Shown here piece by piece: positions 7,990-17,600 of a stretch of 32,268 nucleotides of DNA (its first letter is position 1; each line of letters begins with the position of its first letter). The notes beneath the pieces are model-generated. The model was not told the DNA's origin and made no database searches. It saw nothing but the letters and a program-made list of their open reading frames with translations. The stretch lies in NCBI GenBank assembly GCA_009843915.1, contig VYCM01000103.1, positions 1 to 32,268 of the forward strand, read 5' to 3'. Origin of the DNA: Acidimicrobiaceae bacterium. GTDB lineage: Bacteria > Actinomycetota > Acidimicrobiia > Acidimicrobiales > Aldehydirespiratoraceae. A program made the translations under genes and the position numbers.

Positions 7990-8388
7990 TTATGCAGGTT
8001 CTGGAGCTGGGGTGACGATCTGGATCAGGTTTCCGCAGGTGTCATCGAAGACGGCCATCACGACGGTGCCGACGTCGGTGGGCGGCAGGGTGAATTCGAC
8101 GCCGGCGGCGCTCAGCCGCTCGTGCTCGGCGTGGACGTCGTCGACGGTGAACTGTGCTGATGGGATCCCGTCGGCGGTGAGGGCGTCGCGGGATGTCCTG
8201 GCGGCCGGGTGTGCGGCGGGTTCAAGGAGCAGCTCCGGCCCGTCAGGCTGCTCGGGGGAGACCACGGTGAGCCACGAGTAGTCCCCGACGGGCATGTCGT
8301 GATGCTTCTGGAATCCGAGGACCTCGGTGTAGAAGGCGAGGGCCTTGGCCTGGTCGTCAACGATGACGTTGGTCAATGTGATCCGCAT
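7990..8388 (-). CDS. VOC-superfamily (glyoxalase-like) protein
   Basis: A 132-residue protein with the single-module vicinal-oxygen-chelate fold: MRITLTNVIVDDQAKALAFY followed by TEVLGFQ, then YSWLTVVSP with PDGPELLLEP, then the second beta-alpha-beta unit ending AVFDDTCGNLIQIVTP. I start at the ATG at 8388, where the fold begins; a longer open frame upstream would run into the neighbouring divergent gene. Such proteins include glyoxalases, dioxygenases and antibiotic-binding proteins; the substrate is unknown. The first strand lacks the usual His metal ligand, so a metal-dependent reaction is uncertain. Confidence 0.85.
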   Translation of the reverse strand: MRITLTNVIVDDQAKALAFYTEVLGFQKHHDMPVGDYSWLTVVSPEQPDGPELLLEPAAHPAARTSRDALTADGIPSAQFTVDDVHAEHERLSAAGVEFTLPPTDVGTVVMAVFDDTCGNLIQIVTPAPEPA

Positions 8389-8473
8389 GTGCGCCGACTC
8401 TAGTGAGCCGGCCCGCATGATCGAACCTCTGAGATGCTGGACGCAGGGCCGGCGGTCTAGGAGGCTTAGCCCC

Positions 8474-9025
8474 ATGAGCGCAGCGGCCCGTCCTGATCGA
8501 CCCATTCCGAACAGCTATTGGGTTGAGGAGGGCCGGTTCGCGGCGGGGGAGTATCCGGGGGCGTTGGACCCGCGGGAGGCGGCGGCCAAGGTGCGGGCGC
8601 TGATTGAGGCCGGCGTCGACTGCTTCATCGACTTGACGCAGCGGCGCGACGGGCTGGCCCCGTACGAGCAGGTCGCGCACGAGCAGGCGCGGGCTCTGGG
8701 CCGGTCGGTGCGGCGGGAGAGCCATCCGATCACAGACATGTCGGTGCCGCGCCACGCCGCGGAGATGGCGGCCATCCTCGACGCCATCGACGACGCCCTC
8801 GGTGAGGGTCGCACGGTGTATGTGCACTGCTGGGGCGGGATCGGCCGCACCGGGACGGTGGTCGGCTGCTGGCTGGTCCGCCACGGGCTCACCGGCCAGG
8901 GGGCCCTCGACCAGATCGCCGAGTGGTGGCAGCACGTGGAGAAGAGCTGGATCCACACCGAGTCGCCCCAGACTCGCCACCAGCGGGCCTTTGTGCGGCA
9001 GTGGGCCGAGCCCCGCCGCCACTAG
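8474..9025 (+). CDS. Dual-specificity / tyrosine protein phosphatase-like
   Basis: A 183-residue cysteine phosphatase. The P-loop is [12 protein letters not shown], with catalytic Cys119 and Arg125 (HCxxGxxR). The segment HPITDMSVP upstream probably carries the general-acid aspartate. The N-terminal part ([17 protein letters not shown] and CFIDLT) is typical of bacterial dual-specificity phosphatases. AGGAGG at 8459-8464, 9 bases upstream of the ATG, fixes the start. It lies 28 bases before an ADP-ribosylglycohydrolase, so the two are probably one transcript. The substrate may be a phosphoprotein or a small phosphorylated compound. Confidence 0.85.
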   Translation: MSAAARPDRPIPNSYWVEEGRFAAGEYPGALDPREAAAKVRALIEAGVDCFIDLTQRRDGLAPYEQVAHEQARALGRSVRRESHPITDMSVPRHAAEMAAILDAIDDALGEGRTVYVHCWGGIGRTGTVVGCWLVRHGLTGQGALDQIAEWWQHVEKSWIHTESPQTRHQRAFVRQWAEPRRH

Positions 9026-9053
9026 CCGGCGTCGCGGGACCGGAGCGACGCCA

Positions 9054-9992
9054 GTGGGCGCGGTGAGCGCCGGGGACCGCTTCCGGGGCTGTCTGGTGGG
9101 GCTGGCGGCGGGGGACGCGCTGGGCACGACGCTGGAGTTCAGCCCGCCGGGTTCGTTCGACCCGATCGACGACATGGTCGGCGGGGGGCCGTTCGGGTTG
9201 CGGGCGGGCCAGTGGACCGACGACACGTCGATGGCGCTGTGTCTGGCCACCAGCCTGCTGGAGTCGGGCGGGTTCGACCCTGTGGACCAGATGGGGCGCT
9301 ACCTGCGGTGGTTCAGGGAGGGGTACCTGTCGTCGACGGGGCGCTGCTTCGACATCGGCGGCACCACCCGCGAGGCCCTGGTGCGCTTCGAGCGGACCGG
9401 CGAGCCGTACTCGGGGCCGACCGACCCGATGTCGGCGGGCAACGGCTCGCTGATGCGGCTGGCGCCGGTGCCCATGTTCTTCGCCGGCGACGCCCGGGAG
9501 GCGATCGACCGCAGCGCGGACAGTTCTCGCACCACCCACGGCGCCGTCGAGGCGGTCGACGCCTGCCGCTACTTCGCGGGCCTGCTGGTGGGCGCGCTGC
9601 GAGGCGTCGACAAGGAGACGCTGCTGTCCGAGCACTACAGCCCGGTCGAGGGCCTATGGGACGAGGCCCTGCTCGCCCCGAAGATCGCCGCCATCGCCGC
9701 CGGCTCGTTCAAGCACAAGCAGCCCCCCGAGATCCGCGGAACCGGCTACGTGGTGGACACCCTGGAGGCGGTGCTGTGGGCCTTCTTCCACACGGAGGAC
9801 TTCAGGGAGGGCGCCCTCAAGGTGGTCCACCTCGGCCAGGACGCCGACACCACCGGAGCGATCTTCGGTCAGATCGCCGGCGCCCACTACGGAGCACCCG
9901 CGATTCCAGTCACCTGGCAAGACAAACTGATAATGGTGCCTGAGATGAGGTTGCTAGCTGACCGTCTCCACATCCAGTCCGCCCTAACCTGA
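9054..9992 (+). CDS. ADP-ribosylglycohydrolase family protein
   Basis: A 312-residue enzyme of the DraG/ARH family, which removes ADP-ribose from proteins, nucleic acids or related molecules using two metal ions. Both metal-binding motifs are seen: WTDDTSM (D56, D57 and T55/T58) and [10 protein letters not shown] (D263, D265, T266/T267). The opening [20 protein letters not shown] is also a family hallmark. I start at the GTG at 9054, with GGAG at 9042-9045; a second GTG at 9063 is too far from that site. It follows the phosphatase by 28 bases, so the pair may act on the same modified target. Confidence 0.9.
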   Translation: MGAVSAGDRFRGCLVGLAAGDALGTTLEFSPPGSFDPIDDMVGGGPFGLRAGQWTDDTSMALCLATSLLESGGFDPVDQMGRYLRWFREGYLSSTGRCFDIGGTTREALVRFERTGEPYSGPTDPMSAGNGSLMRLAPVPMFFAGDAREAIDRSADSSRTTHGAVEAVDACRYFAGLLVGALRGVDKETLLSEHYSPVEGLWDEALLAPKIAAIAAGSFKHKQPPEIRGTGYVVDTLEAVLWAFFHTEDFREGALKVVHLGQDADTTGAIFGQIAGAHYGAPAIPVTWQDKLIMVPEMRLLADRLHIQSALT

Positions 9993-10079
9993 GTTCCCGT
10001 TGCCTGGGGCTGGCCATCTGGATACGATCGCATCTCCGAAATTACATCAGTCGTATTAGGTTGGGGAAGGGAGTGCAGG

Positions 10080-10595
10080 ATGCGAGCGAAGATCGCCGAG
10101 GGTGGACTTGAGGTCGAACTCGTCGGGAGTGCGACCGAGATCGCAGCAGTTCTACGAGAGGTGCTGAAGAGAGGTGGTTCGCCCGAACTCCCCGCACCCT
10201 CCGCCCTTGCCGCGGATGCAGAGAGTGGAGAAGAAGGTGTTCCGGCCCCTAGCGAGTTGGACTCAAGTGAAGCACGCGACGGCGAGGATCACGAACGTGT
10301 CGACGCTTTGACGTTCTTTCGAGAGCGATCCCCAACAAACAACCGTGAAGCGACAGCTGTGGCTGCCTTCTATCTGGCCGAGAAGGCACCAGCGAAGGAC
10401 AGATCGCGCACGATCACCAAAGAACTCCTTGGAGATGTGTTCCGTGAGGCTCGGTGGAGGCTGCCTGCGCGGCTGGGAGCCACGCTTGGTGACACTATGG
10501 CCGCTGGATACCTGAATCGCATTGAGGCCGGGGTCTATGAGTTGTCAAACACGGGACATAACCTAGTCGTGCACACGCTTGGAGAGACCGAGTAG
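10080..10595 (+). CDS. Unknown protein, possible winged-helix
   Basis: A 171-residue protein I do not recognise. It has a short N-terminal basic/hydrophobic segment (MRAKIAEGGLEVELVGSATE), an acidic low-complexity middle (about 40-75), and a folded C-terminal part (about 80-165). That part has the helix-helix-strand rhythm of a winged helix: NNREATAVAAFYL, a helix ITKELLGDVFREARWRLPAR, then LGDTMAAGYLNRIEAGVYEL and SNTGHNLV, where the last two look like the wing. A purine-rich GGGGAAGGGAG precedes the ATG. The next gene begins 17 bases after its stop. Confidence 0.65.
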   Translation: MRAKIAEGGLEVELVGSATEIAAVLREVLKRGGSPELPAPSALAADAESGEEGVPAPSELDSSEARDGEDHERVDALTFFRERSPTNNREATAVAAFYLAEKAPAKDRSRTITKELLGDVFREARWRLPARLGATLGDTMAAGYLNRIEAGVYELSNTGHNLVVHTLGETE

Positions 10596-10612
10596 CAGAG
10601 GTCCAGCAGGAG

Positions 10613-11410
10613 ATGCTTGACCTCGACCTGGCACCGAAGGACTACCTCGCGTTCGAGAAGAACATCAAGAAGCGAGGGATCCGATGGGTGACCTCCGCCG
10701 ATGACGCACAGCGTATGCGAGCGCTCTCAGCCGGATGGATAAAGGAGTATCGGCCGTTCTTCTTGGCGGCGCTGGGGGAAACCGACCACATTGTTCAAGT
10801 TGATGACGATGTGAAGTGGCTCCGGTCCCGTTGCGGCGTTCGGACCGAGTCCAATGAACTCCGCCAGAGATTGCGGCGCATTGCCCGCACCATCAGCAAA
10901 GAATTGTTACCCGCATACGACGCGAACCGCTGGTCGCTGGCCTCAAGCATCGAAGACCACACAGAGAGCGATCCGATTCTCCAGAGGCTCATTTCCTTCG
11001 ATGAGGCGATTGCTCAGAGCTATAGGCAAGCACTCCTTGACCTGAATGACCCCGATCGTCTCACCTACGTCGGGCCGGCCACCGAGTTGCGCGAGGTGTT
11101 GGGGGCGACGATCCGTCAGCTGTCCCCTCCCGACGACGAGATCGTCAACAGATCGTGGTTCAAGGGGCACCAAGGTAAGCCAACGCAAGCCGAGAGGATC
11201 CGAGCGATCCTTGGCGACAAGGCGCGCTACGCGCCACCTACTAAGACGCTTGAGATCATCGATGCGACGATCGGTTCAGTCGCGCGCTCGACATACAGCC
11301 GCGCATCAGCCGCGACGCACTTGGGCAGGAGCGCGGCCCGGGACGATGTGGGCAGGTTGCGGCCCTGGGTGGATGCGATCCTCGGCGAAATCCTGCCCGA
11401 CGCGGGGTAA
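10613..11410 (+). CDS. Unknown protein, resembles pPIWI-associated nuclease-type proteins
   Basis: A 265-residue protein following the winged-helix-like gene by 17 bases, with AGGAG immediately before the ATG. It is mostly helical. The C-terminal part has YVGPATELREVLGATIRQL, PPDDEIVNRSWF, a PTQAERIRAIL helix, and a closing region RSTYSRASAATHLG. From memory this layout resembles the domain described as predicted pPIWI-associating nuclease, but I cannot verify this and no catalytic signature is certain. With its neighbour it forms a compact two-gene unit at the edge of the defence island. An alternative is an all-helical toxin or an Abi-like protein. Confidence 0.55.
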   Translation: MLDLDLAPKDYLAFEKNIKKRGIRWVTSADDAQRMRALSAGWIKEYRPFFLAALGETDHIVQVDDDVKWLRSRCGVRTESNELRQRLRRIARTISKELLPAYDANRWSLASSIEDHTESDPILQRLISFDEAIAQSYRQALLDLNDPDRLTYVGPATELREVLGATIRQLSPPDDEIVNRSWFKGHQGKPTQAERIRAILGDKARYAPPTKTLEIIDATIGSVARSTYSRASAATHLGRSAARDDVGRLRPWVDAILGEILPDAG

Positions 11411-11444
11411 CGACTTGGCGTTTACATCGCGCGCTGGACCGTCT

Positions 11445-11638
11445 AAGACCGTCATCCACTTGCCGCGCCGGTCCGGGAGGTCTCGCCACGGGGCGACGGT
11501 GCTGGCGATCCACAAGATCGCCCAGATAGTTGTGCGGTAATCGCTGCTGTACGGCCAGCCCCGGTTCCGGTTGGGGAGCAGCGCCTCGATCCGCTCCCAC
11601 TGGCTGTCGGTCAGCACCTGTCGGGTTACCGTTGCCAT
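11445..11638 (-). pseudogene. IS5-type transposase, 5' fragment
   Basis: From the ATG at 11638 the frame reads MATVTRQVLTDSQWERIEAL, then LLPNR, an AILWIA stretch, and TVAPWRDLPDRRGKWMTVL. This is the conserved N-terminal domain of IS5-family transposases (L-T-D-x-Q-W-x-x-I-x-x-L-L-P and G-x-P-W-R-D-L-P-x-x-x-G-K-W). After about 65 residues the similarity stops and the frame continues into unrelated sequence, 35 bases after the stop of the 265-aa gene. The rest of the element is missing, so this is a deletion remnant. It marks past mobile-element activity at the left edge of the DISARM island. Confidence 0.8.
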
Positions 11639-11919
11639 TTTATCATTAGAACACAGAGAATTACAGATAAAATCTGTATATCTATGAATAATGTGCCACA
11701 TAGCATGGCATATTGCTGGCACTGCATTAGCAACTCCCTTGTGCGGTCAAGCTGGCCGGGCGGTGCTTACGCCGCGGCCAGCGTTCAACTTCGCTACAAG
11801 GTGGCAGACGCGACGCTGGAGTCTTTGAGAGTGTTTGACGTTTCAGAAACCAGAGGTCAACCTAGACAAAATCGGGCGCCGTGCACTTTTTCGGCTTATC
11901 GTCGGATTTGTAACAGGCC
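11639..11919. other. Gene-free AT-rich stretch between the IS remnant and drmC
   Basis: No gene is supported here. The first 75 bases are strikingly AT-rich for this window and contain a small palindrome, ACAGAT-AAA-ATCTGT at 11663-11677, probably part of the lost element's outer end or its promoter. The rest returns to moderate GC and holds only short, unsupported frames. Confidence 0.6.
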
Positions 11920-12708
11920 CTAGTCAGCAGGGAGGGGACTTAGGAGCTTGGTGTCGATCAGGCCTTGGAAGTGGGTCGTGACGCTGGCGGCCAGGGCGCG
12001 GTCGCGGGTCAGGAGCCCGAGTTCTATGTTGCGGTCCAGAGCGGCATCAGTGAGGTTGGCGGAGGTGATGAAGACCGCTTCGTCGTCCACAACGACTGCT
12101 TTGGCGTGGAGTACGCCGGACGGCCCACCGGGTTCGAGGGATCGCGGGTCGTAGAAGACGGCCGGTCTTGAGGTGCCGGGCCAATCCGTTCCCCAGAAGC
12201 GATCCGCAAAGCGGCGCACGAGTTGGTCTGGCGCGGTGGTGTCGCCTCTGGCTCGCTGGATGTTCAACATGAGGACAGCCCGCACGACGGGGATTTCTTT
12301 CATGCGCTGGGCGAGGTCCGCGAAGGCTCGGGGGCCGTCGAAATACACGTAGGTACTCATCCACACCGATTGTGTGGCGGTGCGCACGAGTTCCTCGTAC
12401 ACGCGACGGGTGTCGCGGGCGTGGAGACCGGGCACCTCCGGGCCTGACCACACCAGGTCGAGATCAGCGGCTCCGCCAGTGGCCTGATCCAAGGAGCGCA
12501 CCCACGCCGAGACGGCCCGGCCCGTGATTCCGATAGACGCTAGTTCAGTCAAGTCGGCGACGAGGTCTTCGGTCCCGGTCGGCATTCCCAGCACGGATCG
12601 AAGGGCAAGCGGTGAGGGGGTGTCGGGCAGCTTCCCGGTCTCGTAGGCGGCCGCGAGACGCTTGCGCAGGTGCGCAGGGAGAGCAGCGACTCGGCTGCCT
12701 GGGGACAT
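11920..12708 (-). CDS. drmC: DISARM protein DrmC, phospholipase D-like
   Basis: A 262-residue single-HKD phospholipase D superfamily protein, the size usual for DrmC. The motif is at about residues 200-221: GVLHAKAVVVD, then FITSANLTD with D-N-x-E-L-G-L following. The N-terminal part is helical (ALPAHLRKRLAAAYETG). In other DISARM systems DrmC is a core gene, though it was reported to be dispensable for protection against some phages. I start at the ATG at 12708; the codon before it is a GTG that could also serve. It begins 23 bases after the drmB stop and is the last gene of the drmA-drmB-drmC run. Confidence 0.9.
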   Translation of the reverse strand: MSPGSRVAALPAHLRKRLAAAYETGKLPDTPSPLALRSVLGMPTGTEDLVADLTELASIGITGRAVSAWVRSLDQATGGAADLDLVWSGPEVPGLHARDTRRVYEELVRTATQSVWMSTYVYFDGPRAFADLAQRMKEIPVVRAVLMLNIQRARGDTTAPDQLVRRFADRFWGTDWPGTSRPAVFYDPRSLEPGGPSGVLHAKAVVVDDEAVFITSANLTDAALDRNIELGLLTRDRALAASVTTHFQGLIDTKLLSPLPAD

Positions 12709-12731
12709 CACAGCATCACTCGGTCACGCGC

Positions 12732-14540
12732 TCACGGCGCAGGAAAGAAGGCGGCGTCGGGGACTCCGAGCACCGGCACGACCAGCGCCCTGTCGAGGTA
12801 GTCGTTTCGCATCTCGCAGGAGGTCTCTGCGATCAACGCGCAGCCATGGCAGGCAGCGCCGTGCAAGAAGCGCTGCTCCATGCCGTCGCCAGCGGCGTGT
12901 TGGGCGCATATCGGGTCGTTGGAGCACAGCAGCGCCATCTCCAGGGCGTTGACGAGGTGGTCCTCGATGTGGCGGGCCTGCTGCACCAGCCCGCCCAGCG
13001 TGCCTTCGGCGTCGGGAGTGCCCGTATAGAGCAGCAAGCCGTGATGGCCGTCCTCGACGTAAACCCGCTCGCGGATGGAGCTCGCCGGGTAGCCACAGCG
13101 CATCGACATCGACTGGATCAGCAGGTGTGCCACAGTGTGCAGCAGGATGTAGGGGCCGCCTGGGAACGGGCGCTGTCTGCGGCGCTCCTGCTGCCAGGCG
13201 TCGTGCTGCTGGTGGAGCCGGTCGAGGCGTTGCACCACCTGGCGTCGCTTCAACCATGCCCCGACAGCGGCTTGGCTGAGATGCACGAACACGCCCTCGC
13301 CCCGGTTCTCCACCGCGGGAAACCAGCGTGGCTCGACCGCGATGTCCGCCCGTTCGACGTCGGTGTCATACTCGCCGTGGATGTTGCGCATGGCAGCCTC
13401 GAAGCGTGTGAACCCGACGAGCGCCTGAACCTCGCGCAGTCGGTGGAGCTGCACCACCGACTCGACGCCGCTGCTCAGCAGCGACCCGTCGCGTCTCCAC
13501 GCAATGTCGGGAAGGCGGCGGGCGTGGAAGTCGGGATCCAAGGGCACATCGTCGCCGTAGCCCTCGGGCGCGGCGAGCAGAGCTTCGAGTTCTGCGACCT
13601 TCACGGGACGGTCGCCAGTTCCGCCGCGTTTCAGCTGCCCGATCGCGGCTAGGACTTCGTCGTCCGAGAACGGGCTCAGCCTCTCGGTGACCTTCGGCTT
13701 CTTCTTGATGAACTGGAGGTCACCGGGGTCGTCCACGATCTGTAGGTCGTCCCACAGTTCGCGCACCGTGTGCTCGACGGCCGCGCCTCGATCGGGCAGC
13801 GACAATGCGCTTACGACCTGCGCGAAGTAGGCATTGGAGGCGGTGCGGATGAGCAGCCGGCTCGGCTGGTCGCACGCCTCGTCAGTGTCGAGACCGAGCC
13901 ATGGTCGCTTGCCCCGGCAGTTGCCGAGCGGCCTGTGCTCAAACTCCGTCGCTTCGTACAGGCGCCTCGACTTGCCGCAATCGCACCGCACCACGAGTTC
14001 GGCCAGGTCGCCTGTAGTGCCGCGCTCGTCGAGCCAGAGTTGGCGTCGGCATCGTTCGCCGCCACGATGCGCGAACCCGGACCAGTCGAGGTCGTCCACA
14101 TGGCCCTTCGGGCAGGCTCTCACGAACCGGGTGGGCACCACTGCCTTGCTGTCGAAGCGGCGGCGCCCATCGTCCAGCGCCCTACGGTGCACGAGGCGCC
14201 GCGAGCGCTTGCGTTCGGGATCGCCGTCGTCGTCTTGGACTACGAACCACTCCGGGAAGCTCCACGCTCCGATTCCCAGGCCCGGTGACCACGGGTCTTG
14301 GGGCTCGGGCGGCGGCGCGTACATCCGGGGGGACGGCACGCCGGTGATGGCCCCGAGCAGACCGGCGAGCCGTTCGTCGACGATCTCGTCCAAGTCGCCG
14401 GTGTTGGGCCATGTTTCCAGCCCGGCGACTATGGCGGTGTGCTCGGGCAGGTCTAGCAGCGCGCCGGGTCCGTAGGTGGTGATCACCTGGCTCTGGCGCA
14501 GCTGCCCGTGGCCTCGGCTCACCGACCGCCACCCCCGCAT
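12732..14540 (-). CDS. drmB: DISARM protein DrmB (DUF1998)
   Basis: A 602-residue protein from the ATG at 14540. The open frame extends further upstream into drmA, but family similarity begins at QLRQSQVITTYGPGALLDLP; a GTG at 14522 is an alternative start. There are two cysteine-rich regions. The first, about residues 137-213 (ACPKGHVDDLDW, ERCRRQLW, RCDCGKSRRL), looks zinc-binding. The second is the DUF1998 C-terminus: LLLYTGTPDAEGTLGGLV at about 500, CSNDPIC at about 540 and CHGC at about 563. In DISARM, DrmA and DrmB form a DNA-loading and translocating complex that senses DNA with 5' single-stranded ends. It lies between drmA and drmC, as expected. Confidence 0.93.
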   Translation of the reverse strand: MRGWRSVSRGHGQLRQSQVITTYGPGALLDLPEHTAIVAGLETWPNTGDLDEIVDERLAGLLGAITGVPSPRMYAPPPEPQDPWSPGLGIGAWSFPEWFVVQDDDGDPERKRSRRLVHRRALDDGRRRFDSKAVVPTRFVRACPKGHVDDLDWSGFAHRGGERCRRQLWLDERGTTGDLAELVVRCDCGKSRRLYEATEFEHRPLGNCRGKRPWLGLDTDEACDQPSRLLIRTASNAYFAQVVSALSLPDRGAAVEHTVRELWDDLQIVDDPGDLQFIKKKPKVTERLSPFSDDEVLAAIGQLKRGGTGDRPVKVAELEALLAAPEGYGDDVPLDPDFHARRLPDIAWRRDGSLLSSGVESVVQLHRLREVQALVGFTRFEAAMRNIHGEYDTDVERADIAVEPRWFPAVENRGEGVFVHLSQAAVGAWLKRRQVVQRLDRLHQQHDAWQQERRRQRPFPGGPYILLHTVAHLLIQSMSMRCGYPASSIRERVYVEDGHHGLLLYTGTPDAEGTLGGLVQQARHIEDHLVNALEMALLCSNDPICAQHAAGDGMEQRFLHGAACHGCALIAETSCEMRNDYLDRALVVPVLGVPDAAFFPAP

Positions 14541-14643
14541 CCGGGGCTGTGGGTGCCGCGTGGGTCGGCACGACCGTGGAACTGGACTCCGCCCCCACCT
14601 CCAATGCTTCGCGACGAGCTTGTCGGCCGGAACTGGTAGCCCG

Positions 14644-17600
14644 TCATCCGTCGCTCTTTCGAGACATAGATAGGGGCTTGATGTAGAGGTCCACCTCGGG
14701 TTCCACGTCGCGCAGCGAGCGGTTGGCTCGGAACTTGCGCTGGTGGGGAGACTCGAAGTCCTCTTCGAGCATCTCGCGCAGCAGGGGCTGGGGCGTGCGG
14801 AGCTCGTACCGCTGGTACTGGACCTCGACGTTGGCGTCCTGGTAGTCAGAGACCACCGTGAGCCACGAGTCGAGCAGGTCGACGACGCGGGACCTGACGC
14901 TGTGCAGCCGCTCGGCCCGCTCGGCCTCGTCGGCGAAAGGCTGCCGGTCGACACGATCCGCGAAAAACTCTAGAAGAGCGCGCTCAACGTCGACGCGCGC
15001 CCCGGCGAGCGCCTCGACGCCCCGGGACGGTGTCAGAGTCGCATCGGAGTGTCGGGCCAACCCCACCATTGCCCCGGCGAGGCCGCGGTCGAGGGCGCGC
15101 GCCGAGAACGGGGTCACGCTCGACACCTCCACCGACCGGTAGAAGGTCTCGTGATAGTGGCGGAAGCGCTCGTAGTGCGACCGATCCCGCGGCTTGTGCA
15201 CGTTGAGCAGGGTGACCACGAGCCCCGGCTTGTCGTCGACTCGGCCCACCCGGCTGGTGGCCTGGATGTACTCGGCGTGGGTCTTGGGCTGACCGAGTAC
15301 GACCATGAGCCCCAGCCGCGGAATGTCGAGCCCGACCGAGATCATGTTGGTGGCGATCGCGCTGTCCACCCGTCCCGTCTCGTGGGCGGCGTGGCTCAGC
15401 CGCGCCCGGGCCTGTGCCACCTTGTCGGTGGAAACGCGAGAGGTAAGCTCCACGACCTCCGACATGGTTCTGCGGTCCTGGAACAGACCCCTGGCCTCAC
15501 CGATGCGCTTGCGCTGGCCGTAGGTCTTGACGGTGTTCTGGACCTCCTCCTCGAGGATGCGGCGGGCCCCGCCGAGCTCGCGCAGGCTGTTGAAGTAGCC
15601 GAGCACGGTCATGTACGGATCGGTGGGGTTGCGCTTGTTGCGGTGCCCTCCGGCGTCTCGGTAGGCCCGCTCGGCTGCGCCCATCAGCGCGAGCCACACC
15701 CGTCGCATGAGCACCTTGGGGTTGCGTCCCGGCGACGCAATACCCAGATACATGCGCCCCGGCACCCGGTCGACGGGCACTACCTGAGCGAAGAACGAGT
15801 CCCGGCGGTCGGGACCCGGCGGCGGGAACACCTCGGTAAGCGAACGCGCGAACAGCGCCTGTATCTGGTCCTGGGCCTGGCGGACGGTGGCAGTGGACGC
15901 CACGATCTTGGGACGCATCGACTGAGCGGTGGCCTCGGAGCCGTCCGCCGGATGCTCCGTCGTCCGCGTGCACAGCGCCTCGATGGCGGTCTCGTACAGG
16001 CCGACCATCGTTCCGAGTGGCCCCGAAATGAGATGCAGTTCGTCTTGGATCACTAGCTCAGGGCCAGACAGCGGCTTCTCTAACGGGCGGCCCTGCCTCG
16101 GCTCCGAAGCACCGTAGAAGCCGAAATCGTCGAAGCGGCTGGCTCCTCCGAGCAGAGCGCCGGTCTGGCCGGTGAACGGCAGCGACGCGAACTTGTCGAC
16201 CGTGGCGATGAGGAATGCCGGCAGGCGTCGGTAGATGGGCTCGTCCACTGCCAGGATGGGCAGCGGCCGGTCGCCGCTGAAATCGCACTCGAAGTTGATG
16301 CAGACGACCCGCAGTTCACTTGGCTGGTCGTCGTCGGGTAGGAGTGTGAACGATGCTGGCTCGAACGGGGTGCCGCAACGAGGGCAGCTCTCCAGCGGAA
16401 TGGGCATGGGCTTGCCGGGATCGCTCTTGAACTGGCGGGTCTTGGAGCGGGCCGAGTCGGAGCGCCTGTCGCCCTTGTGACCCATCACGTTGGGGTGGCC
16501 GCCTTGCCGACCCATAGGCCGATCTCGATGGGCCACCTGCCGTAGCGTTCCGGATCGGCCTCTCGTTCGAGTTCCAGCGCGCACACGAGGCTGGCGGCCC
16601 GTCCGAGCTGGTCGAGGGTGAGCAGCCGCAGCGTGTAGCGCATGATGACCACCACGCCCGCTCCCTGGAGGCCGTCCTGTCCGGGGCGCCGCAGCCGGCG
16701 CAGCATGATCGTGAACGCGGCCAGCCCCAGGTACGCCTCCGTTTTTCCGCCGCCAGTCGGGAAGAACAGCAGGTCGACGATCTCCCGCTCCGGACTGCGC
16801 CCGTCTGCCAACCCGCCCACGTTCAACAAGATGAAGGCGAGTTGGAAGGCTCGCCATTCGGGCTCGTCGTCGTCCACACGCCAGCGCAGCGCCCGGGCCA
16901 CGGCCCGGTTGGCCACCCGGAACGCGTCCAGAGCGTCGTGGTCGTGGACCAGCACGCCGATGCCGCGTTCGATTCGGTCTGCAGCCATTCCAGCCCGTCG
17001 CAGCAGTTCCTCACCGACATCACGCCGGTCTCCGTCGAGCGCACCGAGGCCGCTGCGCTGCAGGCCGATCCATGTGCGGTAGTGGTCTACCAGCGGCCGA
17101 AGCGCGTCGGACGCGGCTTGCCCGTCGGTGAGCGCGCCGAGCTTTTCCATTGACAGTTCCGCGTCGGGCACCAGCACGGTCTCGGTCTTGGCAACCGTCG
17201 CGCTGGGGATCCACGCGGTGCGCAGCGTCCGGCACTCGCCGTCCACAACCTGCCAGTCCGCCGAGGTGCCGTGGCCGACGGCGTACTCGGGAACGTCCGC
17301 GTAGTGGAGGTCGGCTACCTGGTCGTCCCATTCGGTGGCTAGCGCGCCCCGCGGGTCTGGCCGCGCCACGAACGGCACTCCGCCAGCGATCTCTAGTTCG
17401 GCCTGGAAGATGTAAGCCTGCTCGGCGGCGCCCGCGCTTTCGGGATCGTCGGGGTCTCCCGCCGTGGGAGGCCGATTGTTGACCAGGAACACCGACACCG
17501 ACCGCGTGCCCTTGCTGAGGGTCGCGATCCGCCCTGTGTCAACAGGTCTGACGGCCACATGCAGACGGAGCCCGCCCGACTGAGGAACCGGATGATCGGC

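Noticed and set aside
14541-14954. Longer drmB start giving 740 residues
   Set aside because: The extra residues overlap drmA in another frame, are Ser/Thr/Arg-rich low complexity, and precede the conserved DrmB N-terminus.
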